Origin: SVFI01 sp045546735
GTDB lineage: Bacteria; Bacillota; Clostridia; Lachnospirales; Lachnospiraceae
NCBI GenBank assembly: GCA_045546735.1
Contig: JAZQDJ010000056.1
Location: 1-64,000 of the forward strand
Reading direction: 5' to 3'
DNA: 64,000 bases
The notes below the pieces were generated by a model that had not been told where the DNA came from, did no database searches, and saw nothing but the letters and a program-made list of their open reading frames with translations. The number at the start of each line of letters is the position of its first letter. The stretch's first letter is position 1. A program made the position numbers and the translations under genes. Shown here in pieces: positions 24,731 to 35,078 of this stretch.

Positions 24731-27178
24731 ATGATTTCGAAGTTAAAGAAAGAATTGCAAAACAGAAAAAGAGATAATAAGGGTGCTGCCTTAGTATTGG
24801 TTATCGTAGGAATTGCCTTTGTAGGTATGCTTGTTGCTATGATTCTTTATATGGCATATTGCAACTATTTAATGAAATCGAATGATACGATGGCAAAAGA
24901 CAACTTCTACTCGGCAGAGTATGCACTTGATGTTATCAATGCGGGACTGCAGATGGATGTTTCCGAATGTATGTCCGAGGCGTATGTAACAACCGTAAAT
25001 AATTCGGGGGAATCAGATTCTGATACAATGGAATTTGATTTCAAAGAAGAGTTTTTGAGAAATATTGTAAGTAAGTTACAGTACAGAGAAGGTGCTGTTG
25101 TAAACCCTGACAGATGGGATATTAGTCATTTGACAGATTTTTGGAACGAAAACGGTATTACGGTTCAGACAACACCGGGGCTGCTTGGTGCATGTATGGA
25201 TGTTAAGCCGGACAGCGGAAAAAACATGCTTGAAATTTCGGACAATAAGCAGTATGTTACTCTTTACAATTTGAAAGTTGTATATACAGATGAAAAGGGA
25301 TTTGTTTCCATTATTCGTACAGATATCCGTATTAAAGTTCCGGATATCGGTTTTGCACAGTCTGCAAGCAGGATGAATGTTGAGAATTTCTCATTAATTG
25401 CAAACAAATCATTAATTAATGATTCGCATAATACGGATCCGGCACCGACCGGTATTTCCAAAGGCGGAAATGTAGCTATTTCAGGAAATGTATTCGGAGG
25501 ATATGATGGTGTGCGTGTTGCAAACCAGAATACAATCCGTTTTATTACAGATCCGACAGATGAGGCTTCGGGATCGGCGGTTAAATATAATTTGATTGCA
25601 GATTCACTTGAGGTTGAAAATGCTTTGAACGGAGCTTCCGGTCTCTATGTGGATGATACATTCAGTACTTATGTTGATAATATCAACGTTTCGACAGGAA
25701 GACTTTTGTTGAGCGGCTATACGTTTGCCGGGGATGACCTTGATATCGGCGGAAAAGGAAGTATTGTACGTGTGGCCGGTGAATATAACGGATACGGCAA
25801 TACACTCGGTCAGGCAGACGGAAGTAGTGCAATCCTTATCAACGGAGGAAACTCTACAATTGATTTCAGTGATTTGAAGAAACTTACTTTGTCAGGTCAT
25901 GCGTTTGTCGGTGCATCAAAATATGATGCAGATACCGATCGTCTTGCGTATGGTTCGGATGTGGCAGCGTCTACATTGCAGGATGACAAGATTGACGATC
26001 GAGAAGAGTACGATGAACGTTTAGATGCTGAAAATTCAGCTTATGCACCGACGGAGACAACTATTCCGAAAAATGAAATGGATCTTATGATGGGAGAAGC
26101 TCTTTCCGTAAAAGCAAATCAGCTTCTTTACATGGTACCGGCAGAATGTATCGGATATAAAGTGTCAACGGGAGAACAGGTAGTTGCCAAAAACCCGATG
26201 ACATATGAAGAATATAAAATGTTAACAGATACCGAAGAGCCGAAGCTCGACGAAAACGGTAATGAGATAGTTGAAAATAATGAAACCGTAATGCAGAAAG
26301 TGTATGAGCCGGTAAGATTGGATAAACTTTGGGCTAAGCTTGGCGGAATTGCTTATGCAAGCAATTACAAAGCGGTTTACAGACGTGTTAACGGTACTGT
26401 ACTTGTATATCTCTATCTTGATTTCGGTGCATCGGAAGCAATGGCAAACTCTTTCTTCAAAGCATATTATGAATATGACAAAGAAGGAATTAACAGTTAT
26501 GTAAAATCATATATCGGTGAAATGTTATGGAGTTCGGAAGTAAATAGAAATCTGACACTTGTAGGTAATGCATTCTATATTAATAGAAATGGTGAAGTTG
26601 TATTTGTTGAAGATGATTTACAGGATCCGAATAAATACGGAACAATGCTCAAAAACCAGACGGATTGTTCTAACAAGCATATGGCAATGATGCACAGTCT
26701 TTCACCGGATTATGAGGCGATGACAGCAGCGCAGCAGAGCAATGAAATTTTCTATTCTTTAGTAGATTTAGATGCGCTTGTCGAAATGAACGGTCGTGAC
26801 TTTAAGGATGCAAGCGGTGATATTCAGGCACGTATCATCAATGGCGACGTAGTCTATCCGTCTGCATCATGTCCGCAGGATACGAAGATGATTGTTGCAA
26901 CAGGTAACATTTATTTGACAAAAGACTTTTCGGGACTTGCAATATCCGCAAAAAATATTTATGTATGTACCGGATGTTCGAATGTAAATTATAGTCCTGC
27001 TGAAGTTCTTCAGGCGCTTCGTACAAAAGTAACAGTTGCCGGAGGAAAAGAACTTCATGCATATGAAGTGTTTGGATCCAGCGGAGAACTTTCTTACGGC
27101 GTATCCGGAGAAGAAACAGAAGATGAAAAAATCAGTCTCGGCGATTTGATCTTGTATCAGAACTGGAAGAAAGAATAG
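24731..27178 (+). CDS. very large minor pseudopilin, PilX/GspK-like
   Basis: This 815-aa protein has a prepilin-type start: a basic leader ending in DNKG, then AALVLVIVGIAFVGML, with Leu instead of Glu at +5. Lack of Glu5 and the A-A-L-V start match GspK/PilX_N proteins, which cap the pilus tip and need no Glu5 for docking. After the helix (MKSNDTMAKDNFYSAEYALD) the outer domain is about 750 residues. It contains glycine-rich, probably beta-helical or adhesin-like stretches (about 240-400) with many Asn, Gly and Ser. It lies 30 bases after the PilV-like gene. Confidence 0.82.
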   Translation: MISKLKKELQNRKRDNKGAALVLVIVGIAFVGMLVAMILYMAYCNYLMKSNDTMAKDNFYSAEYALDVINAGLQMDVSECMSEAYVTTVNNSGESDSDTMEFDFKEEFLRNIVSKLQYREGAVVNPDRWDISHLTDFWNENGITVQTTPGLLGACMDVKPDSGKNMLEISDNKQYVTLYNLKVVYTDEKGFVSIIRTDIRIKVPDIGFAQSASRMNVENFSLIANKSLINDSHNTDPAPTGISKGGNVAISGNVFGGYDGVRVANQNTIRFITDPTDEASGSAVKYNLIADSLEVENALNGASGLYVDDTFSTYVDNINVSTGRLLLSGYTFAGDDLDIGGKGSIVRVAGEYNGYGNTLGQADGSSAILINGGNSTIDFSDLKKLTLSGHAFVGASKYDADTDRLAYGSDVAASTLQDDKIDDREEYDERLDAENSAYAPTETTIPKNEMDLMMGEALSVKANQLLYMVPAECIGYKVSTGEQVVAKNPMTYEEYKMLTDTEEPKLDENGNEIVENNETVMQKVYEPVRLDKLWAKLGGIAYASNYKAVYRRVNGTVLVYLYLDFGASEAMANSFFKAYYEYDKEGINSYVKSYIGEMLWSSEVNRNLTLVGNAFYINRNGEVVFVEDDLQDPNKYGTMLKNQTDCSNKHMAMMHSLSPDYEAMTAAQQSNEIFYSLVDLDALVEMNGRDFKDASGDIQARIINGDVVYPSASCPQDTKMIVATGNIYLTKDFSGLAISAKNIYVCTGCSNVNYSPAEVLQALRTKVTVAGGKELHAYEVFGSSGELSYGVSGEETEDEKISLGDLILYQNWKKE

Positions 27179-27190
27179 GCGGTGAAGAAT

Positions 27191-27727
27191 ATGAGAAAAG
27201 ATAATGCAGGTTTTTCACTGGTGGAACTTATAGTTGTACTTGCAATGTTGATTATTCTGACTGGTGTCGGCGCTTACGGTATTGGCCAGATTACGGGATT
27301 TCGTGCGCGTGAAGCGGCAGATAAAATCACATCAAGTATTACAGAAAACAAAATCGAAACGCTCGGAAAAGCAAAGTCTTCCGGAGGAATGGCGTGGGAG
27401 CTTTACGAGGATGACGGCGATTATTTTGTGAGGACAATTTACGATATCGGTTTAGGAACACAATATGAAGGTGCAGCAGAACAGGTAAATGACGGAAAGG
27501 TTGAGGTTTGGGTAGGAAATAAGCAGGCCGGAGGTTCTGTCAGACATAAGATGGCAGCGGATGAAGTGTATCGTATATATTTCAATCGTGCTACCGGAGC
27601 AGTGTGTGACTCGACGGGTGCTACAGCTACAAAAAATCCGTATATTGTAGTGTCTTATGGAAGCAAAGATTACGAGATAGAAGTAATTGCCAAAACAGGT
27701 AAAGTCGTTTCTAATTCAAGAAAATAG
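27191..27727 (+). CDS. minor pseudopilin, GspH/FimT-like
   Basis: This 178-aa prepilin has the short leader MRKDNAG and mature FSLVELIVVLAMLIILTGVG with Glu +5. The body (REAADKITSSITENKIETLGKA) resembles GspH/FimT pseudopilins. ATG 27191 is preferred over GTG 27182 because GGCGGTGA lies at the right distance before the ATG and the leader length is then typical. It stands between the GspK-like and PilW-like genes, completing an H-I-J-K-type set. Confidence 0.85.
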   Translation: MRKDNAGFSLVELIVVLAMLIILTGVGAYGIGQITGFRAREAADKITSSITENKIETLGKAKSSGGMAWELYEDDGDYFVRTIYDIGLGTQYEGAAEQVNDGKVEVWVGNKQAGGSVRHKMAADEVYRIYFNRATGAVCDSTGATATKNPYIVVSYGSKDYEIEVIAKTGKVVSNSRK

Positions 27728-27757
27728 AATTAGCAAACAAAATGGGAGAAAAAATTC

Positions 27758-30208
27758 ATGGGTAAGAGAGTGAAAGCAATCATGCAAACCGAAAAAATAA
27801 AAAATAAAGGTTTTACAATCATTGAGCTTATTACGGCGATTGGAATATTAGCTGTGTTATCAGTTTCGGTGATTATGTTTATGTCAACATCATCGAAGTC
27901 TTACAGCAATTTAAGCGTGGAAACGCAGTTACAATCGGAAGCGCAGCTTGTGGCAAATATGATTACGGAGTTAGCGATTGATTCGTATGATGCCCATGAT
28001 GAAACAGAAGAAAGTGTTGCATATGTTTCTGATAAAGGAAAAATTCTTGTTTTAGATTCTACAATAGACGGCGAGAAGAAGCAGTATATTGTCGGATTGA
28101 ATAAGGATAAAGAAGAATTATACTTGGCAGAACGTACATATGATGCCGGAAACGATACATGGGGACCGATTACAGATGCGTTACTCGGAAGCTATATTAC
28201 AGATTTCGTGGTTGATACTTCCCGTGTAGAAGAAGAGAATATGCTGATGTTTACATTGACATATACAAAGTCCGGAAGAACTTATGATGGAAACTATCAG
28301 GTGCTTATGCGTAACAGAGCATATGCAGATAAAGAGGAAGAAGGAACAACGCCGGAAAGCAATGCATCTTTGGCAATCCGTCTTTCTCCGCAGCTTGTTT
28401 ATCTTGATATTGTTGATGAAGATGTAACAGGGTACTATATTGACGTTGTGGAACTGAGCGGAAAACGTACCGTGACAGCTACGGGTGTACCGTTTAAGGC
28501 AGAGGTACTTACAAATCAGAGCTCAGCGGGTGATGATGTAAAATGGGAACTGAAAAATGCAGACAAGACAATTTTTAAAATGTCGGCAGAACAAGCGGAA
28601 AAAAGTAATTTGACATGGAGCACGGCAGAAAAAGCGTTTAAGGATTCTGCGCAGGATGCTTTCAGCCTTATGATTTCAAAATCAATTTCGGTTGGGGAAA
28701 AGGAAATTGTTGCAAATCCGAAAACAGCTCAGATTCTTCTTCGAAGAGTGAAGAGTTTAAATCTTTTTGCACTCAGCGGAGCAACCGGATGGACGAATCA
28801 GTTTACAGAAGCCGGTGGTATCAAAGCAACAAATGCAAACGGATATGTTTATACCGGTTCTAACGGTAAATATTTACCACTGAATTTAAATGCATCCATT
28901 ACTGCAGCCAATATTGCATATGGCGGCGGACTGACATGGGAACTTTACATGCAGAACGATGCAGGTGATTGGGATGTATGTACAAATGCATCATTTGCAA
29001 AGATTAATACAAAGAGAACAGAAACATCGACAGCCAATACCGTTACAATGGGAGCGGCTGCAAAGAACGGTCAGGTCTACAAGGTAGTAGCTACATCGAT
29101 TTTCGACCCGAGTTTTGAAGCGGAGTATGTATTCGGAGTAGCTCCATCTACGAAACTTGACGGTGACGGATTTAACAGCCGTGGTTTTTATACAAATATG
29201 TCCGCATATATGGACGGAATGACAGCTCAGTCAGATAATGTTCCGGTTTCACAGCTTGTTTACTTAAAGGTGACAAAAGTGGACGGTTCAAGTAATGTCG
29301 GAGACTGGGAAGATAAAGTTAAAATTATTAGAGACGGAGACGGAAATTGGCGTCTGTTCGTAAACTATGATGCGTTCTCATATTCGGGTCCGCAGAAAGC
29401 AGATTTCTATAAGGGAAGTATCTTAATCCATCTGACATACGGATATTACGGACCGGACGGAAAGTTATATATTAACGGTGAGGGTGCCGGAAGATGTAAG
29501 GGTGAGATGGCAGCGATGCTTGGCGTGAGTGAAAGTGAAATTACACAGTACTCACAGGATTTCATTTACAAGTTAAATGAAGTAATTGTGTCAAAGATTA
29601 ATCCTGCAAACAGTACAGTTGTAATTGAAAAGGGTGAAAGCCGTACGGTAAATGTTAAGACGGCGTTCTACAACCTTCTCTCACCGCGAAACGGTATGTA
29701 CTATTTCGGTACTTATATTGATGATATGTACAACAACCTGATTCAGCCGGGTAAGAGTAATATTAATCAGTATTTCAATGTAGATATGACAAGTACTTAC
29801 GGTGATACGAACCAGTTTGTAGATACTGCAACTATCAACTTATCGGCGAAAGCACTTTCTGCACAGAAGAGATATCTGGTAGATCCGGTGACACTCAGAT
29901 TAACAGCGAACGATTATTATTTGATTAATACAAATAGTCCGTACAGCGGTTCTTATACGGATTACAATCTTGTAATTGCTAACGTGGAAGGAACAAATTG
30001 TTTCATGCCTGGACCGGAATTTACAAAGACATCTACAGGATTTAGTTGGCCGGCCGCAGCAGAGACTTCAAATGCTGAGGTACAGGGTATGAGAACAGAC
30101 GGCGCTTTGGTTACAGGAACAGCATATAAATCAGGTAAAAAATATTATCTTAAATATGCAGGAAGAACATACACATATAATTCGACTTACAATTTCTGGG
30201 CGAAATAG
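27758..30208 (+). CDS. very large minor pseudopilin, PilW/GspJ-like
   Basis: This 816-aa prepilin has a basic 18-residue leader ending NKG, then FTIIELITAIGILAVLSVSV with Glu +5. The next segment (LQSEAQLVANMITELAID) is the PilW/GspJ type, with an early domain of about 170 residues that looks like a normal GspJ fold. About 600 further residues follow, with features of repeated extracellular beta domains. Normal PilW/GspJ proteins are about 200-350 residues, so the outer part is an added module, perhaps adhesive. ATG 27758 has GGGAGA upstream; ATG 27782 is an alternative that gives a shorter leader. Confidence 0.83.
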   Translation: MGKRVKAIMQTEKIKNKGFTIIELITAIGILAVLSVSVIMFMSTSSKSYSNLSVETQLQSEAQLVANMITELAIDSYDAHDETEESVAYVSDKGKILVLDSTIDGEKKQYIVGLNKDKEELYLAERTYDAGNDTWGPITDALLGSYITDFVVDTSRVEEENMLMFTLTYTKSGRTYDGNYQVLMRNRAYADKEEEGTTPESNASLAIRLSPQLVYLDIVDEDVTGYYIDVVELSGKRTVTATGVPFKAEVLTNQSSAGDDVKWELKNADKTIFKMSAEQAEKSNLTWSTAEKAFKDSAQDAFSLMISKSISVGEKEIVANPKTAQILLRRVKSLNLFALSGATGWTNQFTEAGGIKATNANGYVYTGSNGKYLPLNLNASITAANIAYGGGLTWELYMQNDAGDWDVCTNASFAKINTKRTETSTANTVTMGAAAKNGQVYKVVATSIFDPSFEAEYVFGVAPSTKLDGDGFNSRGFYTNMSAYMDGMTAQSDNVPVSQLVYLKVTKVDGSSNVGDWEDKVKIIRDGDGNWRLFVNYDAFSYSGPQKADFYKGSILIHLTYGYYGPDGKLYINGEGAGRCKGEMAAMLGVSESEITQYSQDFIYKLNEVIVSKINPANSTVVIEKGESRTVNVKTAFYNLLSPRNGMYYFGTYIDDMYNNLIQPGKSNINQYFNVDMTSTYGDTNQFVDTATINLSAKALSAQKRYLVDPVTLRLTANDYYLINTNSPYSGSYTDYNLVIANVEGTNCFMPGPEFTKTSTGFSWPAAAETSNAEVQGMRTDGALVTGTAYKSGKKYYLKYAGRTYTYNSTYNFWAK

Positions 30209-30228
30209 TGTCTGATTGGAGAGAGAAT

Positions 30229-33200
30229 ATGAAAAGTAATAAGAAGCTGAAAAGAATAATAATGGGCGGTGTCGGATTTGCGATGGCAGGTATCGTATTT
30301 TTCGTAGGTTCCATGCATAATATGCAGGAGGTTACGGCGGATGTCCGTGTGTTTGACAAAATCACGGAAAATTATCCGGACAACAACTCGTTTGATTTGA
30401 ATATCCTTGAAATTGTACCGACCGGTACAACCGTTGTGAATTCAGATGAAAACGGTAATACGAAAGAGACGATGAACTCGGCTGCTGAAATCGGATATTT
30501 TCTTCCTTTCAAAACAAGTCAGCCGAGAACACCTACAATCACATCGCATGGTACGGCTCTTGCGACACCGATTAACTCTATCAATGATGAAACGTACGGA
30601 GATGTACTTTATCAGTTACGTACCTATGGTATGATTAGACCGTCAGGTGTGGATACAGCCGGAGAGTTTCCGATTTACGCATGGTACAACAGTGCGGGTG
30701 TGGCTGTATTCTCAAACTATAAGAATGCAACATGTACTGAGGCATATGAGCAGTCATTTGTAAAGGGTGTATATTCTTTGGAAACTGGATATTACCAGCT
30801 TGCTGATGGTTATACATTGGATGAAAACGGAACGATTTGCAAAGAAGTAGAAGTTACAGTCAGCGGAAACGGAACAGTCAGCGGAAATGAACCGGTGACG
30901 GAAATTGTTCTTGAGCCGGTAACAGATATTGATCCTTCCAAACTCTCTCTGCCGACTTCAACATCAGGATTTGAGTATATTACATATGTTCTTGACGGAA
31001 CAGGTAATTTGAACTTTACCCGTTCTGAAAGTGTTACACAGATGACACAGTATTATGGATATTCTGATCAGAAACTCTTCTATATGAAGGACGGAAATGC
31101 AGAGTTCCACAACAGTAGCTATTTTAGAGAGTATGTATTAGGAAGTAAGAAAGCTTACGAAGACAGAAATATTGCATATAATGTAGTACAGGCATCTGCT
31201 GTTACAGTTGAACAGGTGCAGGCTGCAGACCTTATCTATATTTCCGGTAAGGATGCGACATTTGCTGCAAACAGTGATATTTCAACAGAAGTTCTTCTTG
31301 AGATTTATAACAAAGAAGTAAATGAGCATAAAGCAGTTATGATGGACTATGCTTGTTACGGAAAAAATTCCGCAACAAACATTTCAAAACTTGCAGTTCT
31401 TCTTTGGAGAGATTCGCAGACAGAAATCAGAACAACATATACAGATTCTTATGAAGAAAATACAAATGTATTAAAATCTGTTGAGTTTATGAAGGGCAAT
31501 GCACTTAAAGCTCTCAAAGAGACTATGATGACAGGTGCAAACGGAAACTTTGTAACAGGTAACGTTTATGTTTATAACCATCATCTGAGCGATTTTAATG
31601 ATCCGAAGTCTCTTATTGATGCAGGTGATATGTTTGCCAACGGTGATTTTAACTCTGCATATACGGCTTCTGTTATGCAGAATGGTTTTTCAGAGGTGTT
31701 AAATTACATCACAGCAACAAATAAGAACTCAACAACAGGAAGTATGCTTCCGTCCGTAACACCGGCGGTTGCAATCCAGTACATCCTTATCAGTGACGGA
31801 AAACCGCTTTCTATTGTTAAGACATCTTTGAACGTGCTCGAAATTCAGCCGGTTACATCATTTGTTTTCAATGATGAAAGAGGATGTGAAGAGTACGGAT
31901 ATTTGGATGATGACGGTGTTGCAAAAGATAACCGTGATGATTTTGTAAAGAACTATCTTGGAAATTACTATGATGATAAAGTAGAGTTTATTAACTTTAC
32001 ATCTATGACAGTAGACGAATTTAACGGTCGTAATGAAGACTTAATCGAAACTTACGATATTATTTATATCGGTAGTGAGATGGGTACATTGTACTATACG
32101 GATAGTATGTCAACGACAGGATTGAAAGACGGAGTATATAATTCTTCGTATTTTGAGCAGAAGAATCTTCCGGTTTATAAAGATACTGCCATGAACGGAA
32201 TGGTGTATTTCAATGTCGGTGATATAGTTAATGTTGCGGAAAATCGTTTGAAGCAATTCCTTGATAAAGATACGGCAGAAGCCCGTTTCCCGGGACGTGA
32301 TATCACTACAGATAAGTTAAACAAATTAAAACTCTATTTGGATGCGCAGAAACTTGTGTTTGTGGAAGGTGATCTTGTATCACAAACATCCAAAGGATAT
32401 AAGGAAATTAATCCGACGGCAGTCGGAACAGCAGTTTCAGCCGGAACGAAGGATAACGGTAGAGTAGATAATTCATCTAATTTATATGAATTTTTCCAGT
32501 ATGGTCTCGGTTTCCGATTTAATAAAACAAGCGGTGCTTATGAAAATGCTTCGACAGACGGATACTATTCAGAATGTGCAAACATGATTAGTATGCGTGA
32601 CGTTGCGAACGGATTTGTTGAGAAATCAACCATCGAGCAGTACATTACAACTGAAAAGCTGACTCTTACGATGTTGTCTCAGCCGAATGAATATAGTTAT
32701 TCTTTACAGGAGAATTCTCAGGTAATGGATCCGGATACGGTTTCATATATGTCGGAAAACAGCAATGGATCAAGACAGCTTTCGTATAGCTTCATTATTA
32801 CATCTGATTTAATGAATGGTCCGGATGCATCTACTTACAGACCGTATCTCTATATAGATGTCAATAATGACGGTAAATATTCGACGACAACTGAAAATAT
32901 CAGAGATATGCAGATTGTTGCTACGGCAACGGGCGCAGAAGCATCGCGTGATGAAAAGAATAATTACGTATTATACAAGGATATCGAATATACGATGACC
33001 AGAGCGTTGGATGAATCGTATAGCGGTTATATCAAGTGGAAAGTAAGTGTTCAGTCTAACACATACACAAATTCGCATGCATCTGTTCAGGGTAGTACAG
33101 TTGTAAAAAATAAAGGCGATAATGAGTTGATTAAGATTCTTCAGATTACCAGTCCGGATGGTTCCACACTTAATTTGGAAGCTCAGGAAAATGATGAGAA

Positions 33201-34980
33201 TTCATTGTATGGTAAATATTTGGCTAATGTTCCGGGGTATGATGTAGAAATCAGAACCATGACACTTACTGAGTTCGCAGCTGATTTTGATGCTGCTTGG
33301 GCGGCGTATAGCACAGCATCAACCGGCGGAGCGAAAAAGTCTTTGGAAGAGTATGCATTGGAATATTTCAATGCGATTGAGATTGTGGCACCGTCGTCAG
33401 AAGGTGCGAGTGACGGCTTGTACGGAGCAAACATGATTGTTCTCGGATTTGGTGATAACTTCCCGTCCATTAAGTCGCATGCGGCAGTTGCTGCGATTCA
33501 AAGTTATATGGAAAGTGAAAGACCGGTTCTTTTGGCGCATGACTTTATCATGTACTGGGCAAAGAATACTTGGTATAATACGGATGATCCGGCATTGCAC
33601 GGTCAGTATCTCAGAAATAAAGTCGGTATGGACAAATACGGTGTGACACAGAATGTCGGATATGAGACAACGGGTAGTGTTACTTATGCAGAGCTTTATA
33701 ATGCAGCACTTTATCCGGATAAAGGTGAAAAATATCTCCATTCCGGTGAGAATTATACAAGAAGCGGAAATGCAGACGTAGTTGAGATGATTGAAGGAAC
33801 CGGAAAAGCGGTAGTTTACCAGCCGGGAAGCACCCGTGAAACTGTTTTGAAAAACACACAGGGTATTTCGACCTATACGTTGATGCGTTGGAGAACATCT
33901 GATAAATCATGGCTTAATTCTCCGGCTGTTTCTATCAAAGATATTGCCGGTGGTGCAACATATGAAATTGACAAATTGAATGACGGTCAGATTACCTCTT
34001 ACCCATATGTGTTACCGGATAGCTTTAAAGTAAATAATACACACGGTCAGTATTTCCAGTTAGATATGGATCTTGATGATGATGATGACGGAGAGTCAGA
34101 CGTAGTTGTATGGTATACATTAGGTGAGGCGAACAGTACAGAAAACGCAAATTATAACCCATGGGGTAAAAAGGTCGGCGGACCAAGCCCGACAGACGGA
34201 TATTATATCTACAATAAAGGTAATGTTACATATACTGGTGCAGGCCATGGTGACATGACTAAGGGTACAGAAACAGAAGCACAGCTCTTCATTAACACAT
34301 TGTTTGCAGCTTACAATGCAACAAGTGTGGAACCGTCAGTTGGCTTCTTTGAGGAAGCTCCGGATGCAAATGATACACCGATTAACAGTGTGACCGTTCC
34401 TTATGATGAGAACGTAACAGGTGATAATACATATGATTCTTCCGTATTGAGAGATGCAGAAGGTCAGTACAGATATCATTTTGTTAACCCGAATGTAAAT
34501 GCAGCGGTTACAGATCTCGGAACACCGATGTTCTTCCGACTGACAGATACAAACTTTGTCCGTGGTACGAAATACATGCAGATAGAGTATTATCTGAAGA
34601 CAAAGGGACTTGATTCCGGAGATGCATTTGAACTTGATGACGGAACGAAGAAGACAGTTGAGACTCTTGACTATGAAGGTGCAGCTATTCCGGTAGTTAA
34701 TATTTCGGATAAGATGGCGACCTATCATGTGAATGATAAAGCATTCGGAGGTAAACTTGGTGTTGCTGATTTGAAATTCATGGAAAGTGGAGTAGTATAC
34801 GGCTTCTATTTACCATTGTCATATTTGGAAGACAACAGTCAGGTGACAATTTATATCAAGGCTAAGACAAGAACATACTCTGTATCTTCACAGACCGGTA
34901 AAGAAACGATTAGTGAAGTTCCGGGAGAAGGTATCGGAGAACTTACAGTAACAAAAGCTGACTTACTTGATCTTGACTAA
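30229..34980 (+). CDS. giant exported protein of the pilus operon, possible tip protein
   Basis: This 1,583-aa protein has one N-terminal hydrophobic segment (about 11-29) after a Lys-rich start, which could be a signal peptide or anchor. No prepilin Glu5 motif is seen. Three similar modules are visible. Each begins with a strand of the type LNILEIVP (about 57), LNVLEIQP (about 533) or LIKILQIT (about 967). Each continues with LIYISG, IIYIGSEMG or MIVLGFGD and ends with a GATase-like VMMDYA, KLVFVEGD or PVLLAHD. Calcium-loop-like sequences lie at 877 (DVNNDGKYS) and 1279 (DMDLDDDDDGESD). It resembles proteins annotated DUF5057, from memory only. ATG 30229 is preferred over GTG 30208 because GGAGAG precedes it. 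A role as PilY1-like tip or adhesin is inferred from place and size. Confidence 0.7.
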   Translation: MKSNKKLKRIIMGGVGFAMAGIVFFVGSMHNMQEVTADVRVFDKITENYPDNNSFDLNILEIVPTGTTVVNSDENGNTKETMNSAAEIGYFLPFKTSQPRTPTITSHGTALATPINSINDETYGDVLYQLRTYGMIRPSGVDTAGEFPIYAWYNSAGVAVFSNYKNATCTEAYEQSFVKGVYSLETGYYQLADGYTLDENGTICKEVEVTVSGNGTVSGNEPVTEIVLEPVTDIDPSKLSLPTSTSGFEYITYVLDGTGNLNFTRSESVTQMTQYYGYSDQKLFYMKDGNAEFHNSSYFREYVLGSKKAYEDRNIAYNVVQASAVTVEQVQAADLIYISGKDATFAANSDISTEVLLEIYNKEVNEHKAVMMDYACYGKNSATNISKLAVLLWRDSQTEIRTTYTDSYEENTNVLKSVEFMKGNALKALKETMMTGANGNFVTGNVYVYNHHLSDFNDPKSLIDAGDMFANGDFNSAYTASVMQNGFSEVLNYITATNKNSTTGSMLPSVTPAVAIQYILISDGKPLSIVKTSLNVLEIQPVTSFVFNDERGCEEYGYLDDDGVAKDNRDDFVKNYLGNYYDDKVEFINFTSMTVDEFNGRNEDLIETYDIIYIGSEMGTLYYTDSMSTTGLKDGVYNSSYFEQKNLPVYKDTAMNGMVYFNVGDIVNVAENRLKQFLDKDTAEARFPGRDITTDKLNKLKLYLDAQKLVFVEGDLVSQTSKGYKEINPTAVGTAVSAGTKDNGRVDNSSNLYEFFQYGLGFRFNKTSGAYENASTDGYYSECANMISMRDVANGFVEKSTIEQYITTEKLTLTMLSQPNEYSYSLQENSQVMDPDTVSYMSENSNGSRQLSYSFIITSDLMNGPDASTYRPYLYIDVNNDGKYSTTTENIRDMQIVATATGAEASRDEKNNYVLYKDIEYTMTRALDESYSGYIKWKVSVQSNTYTNSHASVQGSTVVKNKGDNELIKILQITSPDGSTLNLEAQENDENSLYGKYLANVPGYDVEIRTMTLTEFAADFDAAWAAYSTASTGGAKKSLEEYALEYFNAIEIVAPSSEGASDGLYGANMIVLGFGDNFPSIKSHAAVAAIQSYMESERPVLLAHDFIMYWAKNTWYNTDDPALHGQYLRNKVGMDKYGVTQNVGYETTGSVTYAELYNAALYPDKGEKYLHSGENYTRSGNADVVEMIEGTGKAVVYQPGSTRETVLKNTQGISTYTLMRWRTSDKSWLNSPAVSIKDIAGGATYEIDKLNDGQITSYPYVLPDSFKVNNTHGQYFQLDMDLDDDDDGESDVVVWYTLGEANSTENANYNPWGKKVGGPSPTDGYYIYNKGNVTYTGAGHGDMTKGTETEAQLFINTLFAAYNATSVEPSVGFFEEAPDANDTPINSVTVPYDENVTGDNTYDSSVLRDAEGQYRYHFVNPNVNAAVTDLGTPMFFRLTDTNFVRGTKYMQIEYYLKTKGLDSGDAFELDDGTKKTVETLDYEGAAIPVVNISDKMATYHVNDKAFGGKLGVADLKFMESGVVYGFYLPLSYLEDNSQVTIYIKAKTRTYSVSSQTGKETISEVPGEGIGELTVTKADLLDLD

Positions 34981-34990
34981 AAATTAAAAA

Positions 34991-35030
34991 AAAAGGAAAG
35001 AATTTCGAAAGAGATTCTTTCCTTTTTTCT
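34991..35030 (+). terminator. rho-independent terminator of the pilus operon
   Basis: A 13-bp perfect stem (AAAAGGAAAGAAT at 34991-35003 with ATTCTTTCCTTTT at 35014-35026), a 10-base loop and a T run lie 10 bases after the last pilus-operon gene. Confidence 0.95.
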
Positions 35031-35049
35031 TTGTATACAAAAAAATAAC

Positions 35050-35078
35050 TTTACACAACACAAAATTTGGTGTATAGT
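35050..35078 (+). promoter_or_regulatory. sigma-A promoter of topA
   Basis: TTTACA (35050-35055), a 17-base spacer and TATAGT (35073-35078) form a good vegetative promoter 50 bases before the topA ATG. Confidence 0.68.

Noticed and set aside
15892..34980. Type II secretion system instead of a type IV pilus
   Set aside because: PilT, PilM-PilN and PilO, two class-a major-type prepilins and no secretin or GspC-like gene favour a Gram-positive type IV pilus; some GspH-K-like naming reflects shared ancestry only.
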